This document shows positions 17,718 to 26,417 of a DNA stretch of 54,644 bases, in pieces. The position numbers and the translations under genes are program-made. Positions within the stretch are counted from its first letter, which is position 1; each line of letters starts with the position of its first letter. The notes under the pieces were generated by a model. The model saw only the letters and a list, made by a program, of their open reading frames with translations. It was not told the origin of the DNA and searched no databases. This DNA comes from Rothia nasimurium (GTDB taxonomy: Bacteria > Actinomycetota > Actinomycetes > Actinomycetales > Micrococcaceae), in contig NZ_SPQC01000017.1 of NCBI RefSeq assembly GCF_004569295.1, positions 1-54,644 of the forward strand, given 5' to 3'.

Positions 17718-17827
17718 GGGTACGTAGGACGCCCCTTTGCCGACTAACCTTCTTGCTGGTTCGCTGGCGCTCACAAGCAATTCATGCCAGCCCCAGCCAG
17801 TCGGCGCCAGGGGCGTCCTGCGTACCC
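17718..17827 (-). repeat. Dispersed palindromic element, copy B (inverted)
   Basis: Outer stem 17718-17736 / 17809-17827 (19 bp, one G-T). Inner stem GCCGACT 17739-17745 / AGTCGGC 17799-17805. The core on the minus strand, GGCTGGCATGAATTG, occupies 17778-17792 and the second motif AGCAAGAAGGTT occupies 17746-17757. It lies 12 bases after the aminotransferase stop and is oriented opposite to copy C. Confidence 0.75.
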
Positions 17828-17844
17828 CATGGAGGTACCAAGTA

Positions 17845-17952
17845 AGCGCGGCATATGAACCGAAAGCAAGCTGGCTCGGCGGCTGGCGTGAATCGCATCT
17901 GAGCGAAGCGAAGCTGCGAGAGGGTCGCTTGCGAAGGTTCATATGCCGCGCT
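17845..17952 (+). repeat. Dispersed palindromic element, copy C
   Basis: Outer stem 17845-17861 / 17936-17952 is perfect over 17 bp, with a sequence unrelated to the outer stems of the other copies. Inner stem GCAAGC 17866-17871 / GCTTGC 17927-17932. The core GGCTGGCGTGAATCG is at 17881-17895; the second motif is diverged (TGCGAGAGGGTC). Only 17 bases separate it from copy B. The remaining gap to pfkA (17953-18189) holds a TACAAT -10-like box at 18082-18087 and no gene. Confidence 0.75.
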
Positions 17953-18189
17953 ATCTGTAATATCCGGAGCGTCCGAACCTACTACCTCACCCGACATTAA
18001 AGTCATCACTGACTCTAACGGCGAGGTTGAAAACATACAACGCAACCTATCCCACAGCTACCCAACACAACCCCTCTTTACTACAATAGAAACCAACAAA
18101 GACCCACACTTTGGACTGCCTAAACGGGCAAAAACCCAACAGGGTCACCACCATCATTCCCCACCAGGAATAACACAAGGAGTTTCTCC

Positions 18190-19221
18190 ATGAAGATCGG
18201 TCTACTCACCTCCGGCGGCGACTGCCCCGGCCTGAACGCTGTTATCCGTGGCGCTGTGCTTAATGGCGTCAAGACCTACGGTGACGAGTTCGTTGGCTTC
18301 CGCGACGGTTGGCGCGGTGTTGTTGAAGGCGACTTCATAGATCTGCCCCGTACCAAGGTTCGTGGTCTGGCTCGTACCGGTGGCACCATTCTGGGTACTT
18401 CCCGTACTAACCCCTTCGATGGCCCTAAGGGTGGCCCCGAGAACATCGAGATCATGATGGAGCGCAACGGTATCGACGCTATTGTCGCTATCGGTGGCGA
18501 GGGTACTCTGGCTGGCGCTAAGCGCCTGGCGGACGCGGGCCTGCCCGTGGTTGGTGTGCCCAAGACTATCGATAACGACCTGCAGGCAACCGACTACACC
18601 TTCGGTTTCGACACCGCAGTTTCTATCGCAACCGACGCTCTGGACCGCCTGCGCACCACCGGCGAGTCCCACCACCGCGCCATGGTCGCTGAGGTTATGG
18701 GCCGTCACGTTGGTTGGATTGCCCTGCACTCCGGCATGTCCGGTGGCGCTCACGCTATTCTGATTCCCGAGGTCAAAGTCTCGATGGAAGAGGTTTCTGG
18801 CTGGGTCAAGGAAGTTCACGACCGCGGCCGCTCCCCCCTGATCGTTGTTGCTGAGGGCTTCATCCCCGAGGGCTTCGACGATGTGATGGCTGGTAAGGGC
18901 CAGGAGAAGGACGGCCGCCCCCGCCTGGGCGGTATTGGCGACTGGGTTGCGCAGGAGATTGAGCGCATCACCGGCATTGAAACCCGTAACACCACCCTGG
19001 GTCATATCCAGCGCGGTGGCGCCCCCACCGGCTTTGACCGTGTGCTCTCAACCCGCCTGGGCATCCAGGTTGTCGATATGATTCACGACAAGGAGTGGGG
19101 CAAGATGGTTGCCATGCAGGGCACCGAGATTAAGCGCGTTGACTTCGCTGAGGCCCTCAACGGCCTGAAAACCGTTCCGGTCCACCGCTACGAAGAGGCT
19201 AAGGTTCTCTTCGGCCGCTAG
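18190..19221 (+). CDS. pfkA: 6-phosphofructokinase
   Basis: 343 aa with AAGGAG seven bases before the ATG. It phosphorylates fructose-6-phosphate in glycolysis. Landmarks are SGGDCPGLNAVIRG at the N-terminus, GGEGTL for the nucleotide site, PKTIDNDL with the catalytic Asp, the fructose-phosphate site MGRHVGW and ERITGIETRNTTLGHIQRGG. The Lys in PKTIDND combined with Gly after GGE is the pattern of the actinobacterial group III PFKs, which can be ATP-dependent despite a Lys that is typical of pyrophosphate enzymes. The donor is therefore probably ATP but not certain. Confidence 0.93.
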   Translation: MKIGLLTSGGDCPGLNAVIRGAVLNGVKTYGDEFVGFRDGWRGVVEGDFIDLPRTKVRGLARTGGTILGTSRTNPFDGPKGGPENIEIMMERNGIDAIVAIGGEGTLAGAKRLADAGLPVVGVPKTIDNDLQATDYTFGFDTAVSIATDALDRLRTTGESHHRAMVAEVMGRHVGWIALHSGMSGGAHAILIPEVKVSMEEVSGWVKEVHDRGRSPLIVVAEGFIPEGFDDVMAGKGQEKDGRPRLGGIGDWVAQEIERITGIETRNTTLGHIQRGGAPTGFDRVLSTRLGIQVVDMIHDKEWGKMVAMQGTEIKRVDFAEALNGLKTVPVHRYEEAKVLFGR

Positions 19222-19240
19222 GCCACACGCCTCACACTAG

Positions 19241-19286
19241 AAACGACTGCCTCCCCAAGAATTCTTGGGGAGGCAGTCGTTTTTAT
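19241..19286 (+). terminator. pfkA terminator
   Basis: A perfect 42-bp palindrome spans 19241-19282 (arms AAACGACTGCCTCCCC and its complement), followed by more Ts to 19284. The symmetric A/T ends could also stop the convergent ygfZ transcript. Confidence 0.9.
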
Positions 19287-19343
19287 CGGCGCTTGCTTTA
19301 CCGTGTCTGTGCTGTGTCTACCGTGGTGCGAGCTCAGAGAACC

Positions 19344-20486
19344 CTAGCGCAGAAAGTCCCCCATGTTCCGGCGTCCTGCCACCTGGCCGGCGTCCGGAGC
19401 GACAATCACGGTCTGGGCGGCAGCGTACTGGCTGGCTGCGGGGTTGCCGTCGGCGTCCGTATCTCCCCCGTCCACCACGTGCAGGGTGGCGGCGGGGTCA
19501 ACCGATCGCTTCAGGACGGCCAGGGCGATAGGCCCAGCCTCATGGTGCAGGGCCACCGAGGTTACGGTGCCCACCTTCTTCTCACCGTTCATCACGGCAG
19601 AACCGGCAGCGAGCAGGGTGTGCTCGGAACCGTCCAGGTCGAGGAAGGTCAGGCGGCGGGGCGGGTGCCCCAGGTTATGCACGCGGGCCACGGTCTCCTG
19701 GCCCTTGTAGCAACCCTTCTCCAGGTGCACGGCGGTGCGGAGCAGGTCGAGCTCGTGGGGGATGGTCTTCTCATCGGAGTCCACGCCCACGCGCGGCCGC
19801 CAGGCCTCAATGCGCAGGGCCTCAGCAGCCCAAACCCCGGCCAGCTGAGCCCCCTCGATTGTATCCAGCAGACGGTGGGCGGGCACGATGGTCAAGTAGC
19901 GGCGGTAGGCGGACGCCGGGTGCTCCCCTTCCCCAGCGGACGCGTAGGTGTAGCCCCCGGGGGCGATACCAGCGCCCCAGGGGTCAGTCCAGACGATGCC
20001 GCCTGCCAACACGGCGTCCGCCCCATCGACCTCGCGCGGGTCAAGGGTGGAACCCAGCACCGCGTAGGTTTCGGTGCGGTCGGTAATCTCAACGCGCAGC
20101 ATGAACTTCATGCGGTTCAGATACTCGGCCAGGGGCGCGGCCTGGTCCCGTTCGGTGATCAGCCAGACCGAGCCGTCCTTCTCAACAGCAAAAGCGGAGA
20201 ACTCGATGCGGCCCTGCGGGGTCAGCAGCAGAAGCTCGGTAGAGTCCCCCTCCCCCAGCCCGGCTAAGATCTGACTTGAGAGGGTGGTCAGCCAGCTCAG
20301 GCGGTCCTCACCCGCAACCGTCACCACGCCCAGGTTGGAGTGGTCAACCAGGGTAAGCCGGGTACGGCGGGCCAGGGCCCGCTGCTCAGCAACCGGGTCG
20401 CCGTAATGGGCAGCGACCCCGGCGTCCGCCCCGGACGCCGCAAAAGCACCCGGGCGAGACAGCAGGGGGCTACGGTAGGCAGTCAC
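19344..20486 (-). CDS. ygfZ: Folate-binding YgfZ/GcvT-type protein
   Basis: 380 aa. The diagnostic YgfZ motif KGCYKGQETVAR is present near residue 240, and the aminomethyltransferase-like fold shows in GRIEFSAFAV and LAYLNRMKF-type segments (AEYLNRMKFMLRVEITDR). YgfZ proteins use tetrahydrofolate and assist assembly or repair of certain Fe-S enzymes. The GTG start at 20486 overlaps the TAG stop of the upstream gene by one base (TAGTG), so the two are probably translationally coupled. Confidence 0.92.
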   Translation of the reverse strand: MTAYRSPLLSRPGAFAASGADAGVAAHYGDPVAEQRALARRTRLTLVDHSNLGVVTVAGEDRLSWLTTLSSQILAGLGEGDSTELLLLTPQGRIEFSAFAVEKDGSVWLITERDQAAPLAEYLNRMKFMLRVEITDRTETYAVLGSTLDPREVDGADAVLAGGIVWTDPWGAGIAPGGYTYASAGEGEHPASAYRRYLTIVPAHRLLDTIEGAQLAGVWAAEALRIEAWRPRVGVDSDEKTIPHELDLLRTAVHLEKGCYKGQETVARVHNLGHPPRRLTFLDLDGSEHTLLAAGSAVMNGEKKVGTVTSVALHHEAGPIALAVLKRSVDPAATLHVVDGGDTDADGNPAASQYAAAQTVIVAPDAGQVAGRRNMGDFLR

Positions 20487-21151
20487 TACTGGTCACCTGC
20501 AAGGTTTTCGCCGCCGAACATGGTGGCACCCAGGTCTTCACCGGTCATGGACGAGGTCTTACGCAGCTCAGCCGAGGCGTGCTTCTCAAGCTTGCGGGTT
20601 TCGGGGTTAGCGGTTTCCCAGTCCCACATCAGGTTGCCGTTGACCAGGCCCCAGAGGCGTACAGAACCGGCATAGTCCTTGGTGATGTCGTCCTTGAGCA
20701 TGTTGCCGGTCTGCATACGCACCACCGGGCCCTTAATCATGCCCACGTAGTTTTCGGTCAGGCCGCCGGGGTGGGCGATGGTAGCCAGCAGGTTGAAGCC
20801 GCCGTCCTCGTTGCGCAGGGACTCAACGGACTCGGCGTCCTGGTGCACGGGAACCACATCTGCAGGCACCAGGCCGGGCCCGACGTCGCCGTCCATCTGG
20901 GGGCGGTCAATCTGCCAGAAGCCGGTCTCAACGGTGATGGTGCGTAGCTTCTGGCCCTGGTCATCGAGCAGGAAGCTCTCGGCGCGGTATTCGATAAAGG
21001 GCAGGCCGTCCTGGCTGAAGGTAATAATCTGCCCGAAAGGGGTTGATTCTGAGCCCTCGTACCAGAGGGAGCCGGTACCCTCCCAGGCGCCCAGCAGCCA
21101 GGAGAAGGGCACGAGTTCGGGGGTAAGGTTGGTGGGAATTTCAATAGCCAT
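20486..21151 (-). CDS. Nitrobindin-like heme-binding beta-barrel protein
   Basis: 221 aa. The GAWEGTG motif near the N-terminus (FSWLLGAWEGTGSLWY) and PFIEYRAESF mark the FABP-like nitrobindin family, small cytoplasmic beta-barrels that bind ferric heme and interact with peroxynitrite or nitric oxide. It is the first gene of a two-gene unit with ygfZ. ATG 21151 has no Shine-Dalgarno, but a TACACT -10-like box lies seven bases upstream, so the mRNA may be leaderless. A GTG at 21157 is an alternative start. Confidence 0.85.
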   Translation of the reverse strand: MAIEIPTNLTPELVPFSWLLGAWEGTGSLWYEGSESTPFGQIITFSQDGLPFIEYRAESFLLDDQGQKLRTITVETGFWQIDRPQMDGDVGPGLVPADVVPVHQDAESVESLRNEDGGFNLLATIAHPGGLTENYVGMIKGPVVRMQTGNMLKDDITKDYAGSVRLWGLVNGNLMWDWETANPETRKLEKHASAELRKTSSMTGEDLGATMFGGENLAGDQ

Positions 21152-21158
21152 ACACACC

Positions 21159-21164
21159 AGTGTA
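21159..21164 (-). promoter_or_regulatory. Likely -10 box of a leaderless promoter
   Basis: TACACT on the minus strand ends seven bases before ATG 21151, placing the expected transcription start at or next to the A of the start codon. No ribosome-binding site is visible, consistent with leaderless initiation as is common in actinobacteria. Confidence 0.45.
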
Positions 21165-21177
21165 GTGCGGGAGATGT

Positions 21178-21290
21178 GCGGGCGGCAGGGCGTCCCGACA
21201 GACGACTGGCTGGGGCTGGCATGAATTGCTCATTCGCACCAGCGAATCAGCAAGAAGGTTAGTCGTCAGAGGGGCGCCCCTGCCGCCCGC
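21178..21290 (+). repeat. Dispersed palindromic element, copy D
   Basis: Outer stem 21178-21196 / 21271-21290 with one bulge and one mismatch. Inner stem GACGACT 21201-21207 / AGTCGTC 21261-21267. The core GGCTGGCATGAATTG is at 21214-21228 and AGCAAGAAGGTT at 21249-21260. It lies just upstream of the nitrobindin-like gene. Its core is closest to copy B, but its inner stem differs by a compensated base pair (GCCGACT/AGTCGGC against GACGACT/AGTCGTC). Confidence 0.75.
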
Positions 21291-21330
21291 TTTCCCCTAC
21301 TCCCCTGTTGGTCAAGCTTTAGGGCATAAA

Positions 21331-21367
21331 GAAAACCGGCCCTCGCGCAACAGTGCGCGGGGCCGGT
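21331..21367 (-). terminator. Terminator of the membrane-protein pair
   Basis: Stem ACCGGCCC 21335-21342 / GGGCCGGT 21360-21367 with an inner GCGC helix, followed on the minus strand by TTTTCTTT. It lies 22 bases after the stop of the 37-residue gene. Confidence 0.8.
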
Positions 21368-21388
21368 GCTGATAAGCCTGTGGGTTGC

Positions 21389-21502
21389 TTACTTCTGGCC
21401 GCGGAAGAGGCCGGTGAGTACGAAACCGATGCAGGTGAAGATAGCCAGACCTGCCAGGCCCAGAAGGACAAGGAAGAAAATTTCAAGTGCAAGAATACTC
21501 AT
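21389..21502 (-). CDS. Small single-span membrane protein, 37 aa
   Basis: ATG 21502 to TAA 21389. The translation starts MSILALEIFFLVLLGLAGLA, has one hydrophobic helix over almost its full length and ends with a short basic tail FRGQK. The ATG is four bases beyond the stop of the larger membrane protein gene, and a terminator follows directly, so it is the last gene of a two-gene unit. Function unknown; it may be a small partner of the larger protein. Confidence 0.6.
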   Translation of the reverse strand: MSILALEIFFLVLLGLAGLAIFTCIGFVLTGLFRGQK

Positions 21503-21506
21503 ACCG

Positions 21507-22259
21507 CTACCCTACCACGCGAGTGAGGAAAGTCGCACACACATAGGCGATGACGCCGATAAATGCTACAGGTGTTACGCCCAGGGTGACGGCACCGCGG
21601 CGGGGCCCTTCCTTGGGGCCTGCCGAAACAACCCGGATGCCGATAAGACCCAGCAGCAGGCCAACGGCCAGGCCGATGGTGATGACGGGGTAGGCGGTTT
21701 CAACATCCCTGGCCAGGATGGCTAGACCCACCCAGCCTGCCACCGATACCGAGGCCAGCACACCTGAGACGCAGCTGATGACCGACTCCAGGCGCCCCAC
21801 TGCGCCTTCGCCACGGGCAAGTTCTGCCATGAAGCTTGCGACCACGCCCACCGCGGCGATGGCGGGTAGGAAGGCCAGAGGTGAGTCGCCGGTGTTGAGC
21901 CAGGAGTAGAGCAGGGAAGCTACGCCCGATACCAGCACGATGACGGAGTGGGAGGTGATGCGGCGACGTCCGCGCAGTTCGGCGATGCCGGTGGCTGCGG
22001 GCCAGCCGCCAGCGATGAGAAGGACGGCGCCCAGCCCGGTGAGTGCTGCGAGGTCGGGTGAGGTAGCCGCGGTGATGACCAGGGCTATGAGGGTGACGAG
22101 GGCTGAGAGCGCCACCAGTGTGTAGCGAGATCGGGGGGTTGCGCCGATGCGCCCGATGGGCCCTTCGTAGACGGTTTTCTGCCTGGCCCGGCGGAGCTTG
22201 GTGAGCTCGGGGACGAAGGTGCGGATAGCTCGGGTGTGGGTGGGGTCTTTAGTCGTCAC
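21507..22259 (-). CDS. Multi-pass membrane protein of unknown function
   Basis: 250 aa. A basic N-terminal cytoplasmic tail of ~45 residues (FVPELTKLRRARQKTVYEGPIGR) precedes seven or so hydrophobic segments, starting YTLVALSALVTLIALVITAA and ending VAFIGVIAYVCATFLTRV. There is no transporter signature. It is divergent from the GlnR-type regulator and in an operon with a 37-aa membrane protein. Homologues in related genomes would probably be called permease or hypothetical. Confidence 0.75.
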   Translation of the reverse strand: MTTKDPTHTRAIRTFVPELTKLRRARQKTVYEGPIGRIGATPRSRYTLVALSALVTLIALVITAATSPDLAALTGLGAVLLIAGGWPAATGIAELRGRRRITSHSVIVLVSGVASLLYSWLNTGDSPLAFLPAIAAVGVVASFMAELARGEGAVGRLESVISCVSGVLASVSVAGWVGLAILARDVETAYPVITIGLAVGLLLGLIGIRVVSAGPKEGPRRGAVTLGVTPVAFIGVIAYVCATFLTRVVG

Positions 22260-22365
22260 TCTGGGGTTTCATCTCGCTGTGTGGTGGGCCGGTGGTGTGG
22301 GTTCCGGCATTCTTCTTATCTTCCCGTATTACGAACCTGTTTATCAACGTCTGTGGCCTGCGTTT

Positions 22366-22371
22366 TATACT
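22366..22371 (+). promoter_or_regulatory. Likely -10 box of the glnR-mshD unit
   Basis: TATACT, a close match to consensus, 32 bases upstream of the ATG at 22403. A TTATCA hexamer at 22341-22346 could be the -35 with a long 19-base spacer. Confidence 0.45.
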
Positions 22372-22402
22372 GGTGCTTGAGTTGACCTGTTCTAGGGAGT
22401 GT

Positions 22403-23095
22403 ATGAGCGTGCTGCATATTGTCGTATTGAGTGATTCTGCGACCGATGGCGCCGATGTCACTCAGTCGCTGGGGTTGTTGGCTCATCAGATATCTGTTCT
22501 TCCTCTGGGCGCTGCGCCGTCCATGGTGCAGGCTGCTGGGCCCGATGTGGTCTTGGTGGATGCCCGTGAGCAGTTGGTGGCGGCCCGTAACTGTGCCCAG
22601 CTCTTGAAGGGGGCCGGTTTTACTACGCCGCTGTTCATGGTGCTTACCGAGGGCGGTATGGCTGCTGTTGCGTCGCACTGGATGGTGGACGATATCGTGC
22701 TTGAGTCGGTGGGTCCGGCTGAGCTTGAGGCCCGTTTGAGGTTGCTGACGGCGCATGTGGCTGAGGAGCCTGAGCCTGAGAGCACGGTGATTCGGGCCGG
22801 TGGTATCACGGTCGATGAGGCCTCGTATTCGGCTCGTTTGCAGGGATCGCCTCTGAACCTGACCTATAAAGAGTTTGAGTTGCTGAAGTTTTTGGTGCAG
22901 CACCCCGGGCGGGTTTTTACGCGTGCCCAGCTTCTCTCTGAGGTGTGGGGTTATGACTACTACGGTGGTACGCGCACGGTTGATGTACATATTCGCCGAC
23001 TGAGGTCCAAGTTGGGCCCTGACCATGAGCAGTTGATTACGACGGTTCGCAACGTGGGGTATAGCTTTAACTCGGCGCGGTCGGATTCTAGGTAG
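22403..23095 (+). CDS. glnR: GlnR-type atypical OmpR-family regulator
   Basis: 230 aa. The degenerate receiver domain reads VVLVDAREQLVAARNCAQLL, then MVLTEGGMAAVASHWMVDDIVLESVGPAELEAR, a pattern specific to actinobacterial GlnR, where phosphorylation is thought not to be the signal. The C-terminal winged helix (LNLTYKEFELLKFLVQHPGR, RTVDVHIRRLRSKLG) binds DNA. GlnR controls nitrogen assimilation genes. The gene precedes mshD as in Mycobacterium (Rv0818-Rv0819), which supports the call. GTG 22409 is an alternative start with better spacing from AGGGAG and the family-like N-terminus MLHIVVL. Confidence 0.85.
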   Translation: MSVLHIVVLSDSATDGADVTQSLGLLAHQISVLPLGAAPSMVQAAGPDVVLVDAREQLVAARNCAQLLKGAGFTTPLFMVLTEGGMAAVASHWMVDDIVLESVGPAELEARLRLLTAHVAEEPEPESTVIRAGGITVDEASYSARLQGSPLNLTYKEFELLKFLVQHPGRVFTRAQLLSEVWGYDYYGGTRTVDVHIRRLRSKLGPDHEQLITTVRNVGYSFNSARSDSR

Positions 23096-23130
23096 GCTTA
23101 GAGGAGCTGCGATGTGTGTAGGAGGCGCGT

Positions 23131-24102
23131 GTGGTCTATGAAATTGTTTCACCCAAAGTTTCGGGTGCTGTGCTAGCTGATTTTGAGCGGTTGACTGAGC
23201 TGGCCCGGCGGCAGGACGGCGCCTCCCCCTTTTCTGAGCAAACCTTTGTTGAGCTGCGCAAGGCAGCTGCGGGGGCGGACGCCGGTGGGCGGCTTTTTAA
23301 GGCCCGGCAGGCTGGTGCGCCCCTAGGTTTTACGGTCCTGGTGAGGGAGGGCGAGCTCTGGGTGCTGGAGGCCGCTGTTGCCCCCGATGCCCGTGGCCAG
23401 GGTCTTGGTTCGGCCCTGATAGGCGCGGCGGTTGAGGCTGCCGGTGATGAGCCGTTTCGGGCCTGGGTGCACGGTGGTTCTGATACGTCTAACCCTGCCC
23501 TGCAGGCGGCAACCCACCTGGCCGGTAAGCTGGGCTGGCGCCCTACTCGCGAACTCTACAAGCTGAGTCTGCCCCTGACCGATGGGGCGCGGGCGAGCGT
23601 CCGCGCCGCTGCCCAGGCCCGCCCCCTCCCCGCTGACCTAGCGCTGACCACCTATACCCCCGACCAGGCTGAGGCCTGGGTGCAGGTCAATGCGCAGGCC
23701 TTTGCCCACCACCCCGAGCAGGGGCGGCTAACCCTCGATGACCTTGCGGCCCGCACCGACGCTGACTGGTTCCGCGCAGAAGGGTTCTTCCTGGCGGTAG
23801 AACAGGACGGGCAGCTGGTAGGCTTCCACTGGACCAAGATTCCTACCGGCCAGGGCGAGCGCCCCGAAGGGGAAGTCTATGCGGTGGGCATCGCGCCCAC
23901 CTGGCAGGGTAAGGGGCTGGGTAAGGCTCTGGCCCTAGCCGGTATGGCCTATCTAGCCGATGCTACCGACGAGTCCGGCACGCCCCTTGACCGCATCGTC
24001 CTCTACGTTGATGCCGACAATACCGCCGCTGTAGCCCTCTACCGCTCTCTCGGCTTTACCTCCCTCACCATCGACCGACAGTACGCACCTGCCCACCCCT
24101 AA
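23131..24102 (+). CDS. mshD: Mycothiol synthase
   Basis: 323 aa, two tandem GNAT domains as in MshD. The N-terminal domain (~1-145) ends with [19 protein letters not shown]. The C-terminal domain (~165-323) carries [27 protein letters not shown] and [18 protein letters not shown]. MshD acetylates the cysteine of Cys-GlcN-Ins in the last step of mycothiol synthesis. The GTG start has GGAGG five bases upstream. Its presence implies a mycothiol-based thiol redox system, consistent with an actinobacterium. Confidence 0.92.
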   Translation: MVYEIVSPKVSGAVLADFERLTELARRQDGASPFSEQTFVELRKAAAGADAGGRLFKARQAGAPLGFTVLVREGELWVLEAAVAPDARGQGLGSALIGAAVEAAGDEPFRAWVHGGSDTSNPALQAATHLAGKLGWRPTRELYKLSLPLTDGARASVRAAAQARPLPADLALTTYTPDQAEAWVQVNAQAFAHHPEQGRLTLDDLAARTDADWFRAEGFFLAVEQDGQLVGFHWTKIPTGQGERPEGEVYAVGIAPTWQGKGLGKALALAGMAYLADATDESGTPLDRIVLYVDADNTAAVALYRSLGFTSLTIDRQYAPAHP

Positions 24103-24137
24103 TCTTTACCACCGCCCCTCGCACTGAAAGGCAGACC

Positions 24138-26366
24138 ATGACCACCACACCGGCAGAAACCCCGGCCCACCCCCATATCAACGGCGATATTAACAAGCTC
24201 GAACGCGCCGAAACCCGCGTAGACCGCATCGACGTGGGCGAAAAAATTAAGCAGCCCAACCTCGAAGGCGACTTCGGCAGCGACCGCTTCCTCGACCGCG
24301 AAATCAGCTGGCTTGAGTTCAACACCCGCGTGCTCGAACTGGCCGAAGACCCCAACCTCTACCTGCTAGAGCGCCTGAACTTCCTCTCCATCGTCACCAG
24401 CAACCTGGACGAGTTCTTCATGGTGCGCGTAGCCGGCCTCAAGCGCCGTATCGCCACCGGCATCGCCGTGCCCTCAGCAGCCGGGCTCTCCCCCGAAGAA
24501 CAGATGGAAGAAATCTCCGAGGCCGCCCATGCCCTGCAGGAGCGCCAGTACCGCGTCTTCCACGAGCAGGTCTACCCCGAGTTGGAGAAGGAAAACATCC
24601 GTATCATCGGTTGGGCAGACCTCTCCTCCGCTGAGCAGGAGCGCCTCTCCCGTTTCTTCCGCGCCGAGCTCTTCCCTGTGCTGACTCCCCTGGCTGTTGA
24701 CCCGGCCCACCCCTTCCCCTACATTTCTGGACTGTCGCTCAACCTGGCCGTCATCGTCCGCAACCCCCAGACCGGCAAGGAGCTCTTCGCCCGCCTCAAG
24801 GTGCCCGAAGCCATCGAGCGAATGGTGGCCGTTAACGGTGCCCGCTCGGTCAAATCCTCCTCGGGCGAAGTCCGCTTCATCCCCCTTGAGGTCATTATCG
24901 CCGAGCACCTCGACATGCTCTTTCCTGGCATGGAGGTCGTGGAGCACCATGCCTTCCGCGTCACCCGCAACGAAGATCTCGAAGTTGAAGAAGACGACGC
25001 CGAGAACCTGCTCAAGGCCCTAGAAACCGAGCTGCTGCGCCGCCGTTTCGGCCCCCCGGTGCGTCTGGAGGTTGAAGACACCATCAACCCCACCATCCTT
25101 GATTTGCTCGTTTCAGAGCTGCGTATCGACGAGCACGAGGTGTACAAGCTCCCCGCTCCCCTCGATTTGCGCGGCCTGTCCGATATCGCCAAGACCAACC
25201 GCCCGGCCCTGCACTACCCCAAGCACATCGCCCACACCTCCCGCTGGCTCAACGCCAACGAAACCTCCAAGGCAGCCGACGTCTTTACCGCAACCCGCGA
25301 CCACGACGTCCTGCTGCACCACCCCTACGACTCCTTCGCCACCAGTGTGCAGGCCTTCCTGGAGCAGGCTGCGGCCGACCCCGCCGTCCTCGCCATTAAG
25401 CAGACCCTCTACCGCACCTCCGGCGATTCCCCCATCGTAGACGCCCTCATTGAGGCAGCCGAAGCCGGCAAGCAGGTGCTAGCTCTGGTTGAGATTAAGG
25501 CCCGATTCGACGAAGAGGCCAACATCAACTGGGCCCGCAAGCTGGAACGCGCGGGCGTGCACGTGGTCTACGGCATCGTGGGCCTCAAGACCCACTGCAA
25601 GCTCTCCCTGGTCGTACGTAAAGAGGCGGACGGGCTACGCCGCTACTGCCACATCGGCACCGGTAACTACCATCCCTCCACTGCCCGCTTCTATGAGGAT
25701 CTCGGTCTCATCACCTGCGACCCGCAAATCGGTGAGGACGTCTCCCGCCTCTTCAACCAGCTTTCCGGCTACGCCCCCAAGACCACCTACAAGCAGCTGC
25801 TGGTTGCCCCCCGCTCCCTGCGTTCGGGCCTGATTGACAACATCAACAAGGAAATCGAGCACAAGCGCGCGGGCCATGCCGCCAAGATTCAGATCAAGTG
25901 CAACTCCATGGTCGATGAGGCCATCATCGACTCCCTCTACCGCGCCTCCCAGGCAGGGGTTGAGGTCAACGTGGTCGTTCGCGGTATCTGTGCCCTGCGC
26001 CCCGGAGTCCCCGGTCTCTCCGAGAACATCAAGGTGCGCTCAGTCCTGGGCCGCTTCCTCGAGCACTCCCGCGTCTTCACCTTCGAAAACGCCGGCAACC
26101 CCAAGGTCTACATCGGTTCAGCAGACATGATGCACCGCAACCTCGACCGCCGCGTCGAAGCCCTGGTGCACGTGAAGGCAAAAGCCCACATCAAGTACCT
26201 GCTCGATATGTTCGACAACTACCTCTCAGAAAAAACCAGCAACTGGCACCTGGGGTCAGACGGCACCTGGAAACGCCACCACCTGGCAGAAGACGGCTCG
26301 CCCCTACGCGATGTGCAGGCCTACTACCTGGCTAGCCGCGACCAGAAACGCAACAAGCGAGCCTAA
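24138..26366 (+). CDS. ppk1: Polyphosphate kinase 1
   Basis: 742 aa. It polymerises the gamma phosphate of ATP into polyphosphate. N-terminal domain: [21 protein letters not shown] and [16 protein letters not shown]. Middle: [15 protein letters not shown]. The catalytic C-terminal domains include [15 protein letters not shown], the autophosphorylated His in [29 protein letters not shown] and [13 protein letters not shown]. It heads a run of closely spaced same-strand genes (mutT1, thyA, folA, asd), and the ppk-mutT1 neighbourhood is shared with mycobacteria. Confidence 0.96.
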   Translation: MTTTPAETPAHPHINGDINKLERAETRVDRIDVGEKIKQPNLEGDFGSDRFLDREISWLEFNTRVLELAEDPNLYLLERLNFLSIVTSNLDEFFMVRVAGLKRRIATGIAVPSAAGLSPEEQMEEISEAAHALQERQYRVFHEQVYPELEKENIRIIGWADLSSAEQERLSRFFRAELFPVLTPLAVDPAHPFPYISGLSLNLAVIVRNPQTGKELFARLKVPEAIERMVAVNGARSVKSSSGEVRFIPLEVIIAEHLDMLFPGMEVVEHHAFRVTRNEDLEVEEDDAENLLKALETELLRRRFGPPVRLEVEDTINPTILDLLVSELRIDEHEVYKLPAPLDLRGLSDIAKTNRPALHYPKHIAHTSRWLNANETSKAADVFTATRDHDVLLHHPYDSFATSVQAFLEQAAADPAVLAIKQTLYRTSGDSPIVDALIEAAEAGKQVLALVEIKARFDEEANINWARKLERAGVHVVYGIVGLKTHCKLSLVVRKEADGLRRYCHIGTGNYHPSTARFYEDLGLITCDPQIGEDVSRLFNQLSGYAPKTTYKQLLVAPRSLRSGLIDNINKEIEHKRAGHAAKIQIKCNSMVDEAIIDSLYRASQAGVEVNVVVRGICALRPGVPGLSENIKVRSVLGRFLEHSRVFTFENAGNPKVYIGSADMMHRNLDRRVEALVHVKAKAHIKYLLDMFDNYLSEKTSNWHLGSDGTWKRHHLAEDGSPLRDVQAYYLASRDQKRNKRA

Positions 26367-26417
26367 GCCGGGCGCAGGCGTCCGCGCCTTGCCCACCGCT
26401 CACAGCTAAGGGGCATA

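Noticed and set aside
19293-20267. Long plus-strand open frame opposite ygfZ
   Set aside because: It mirrors the codon structure of a clear minus-strand gene, has no ribosome-binding site and no recognisable protein features.
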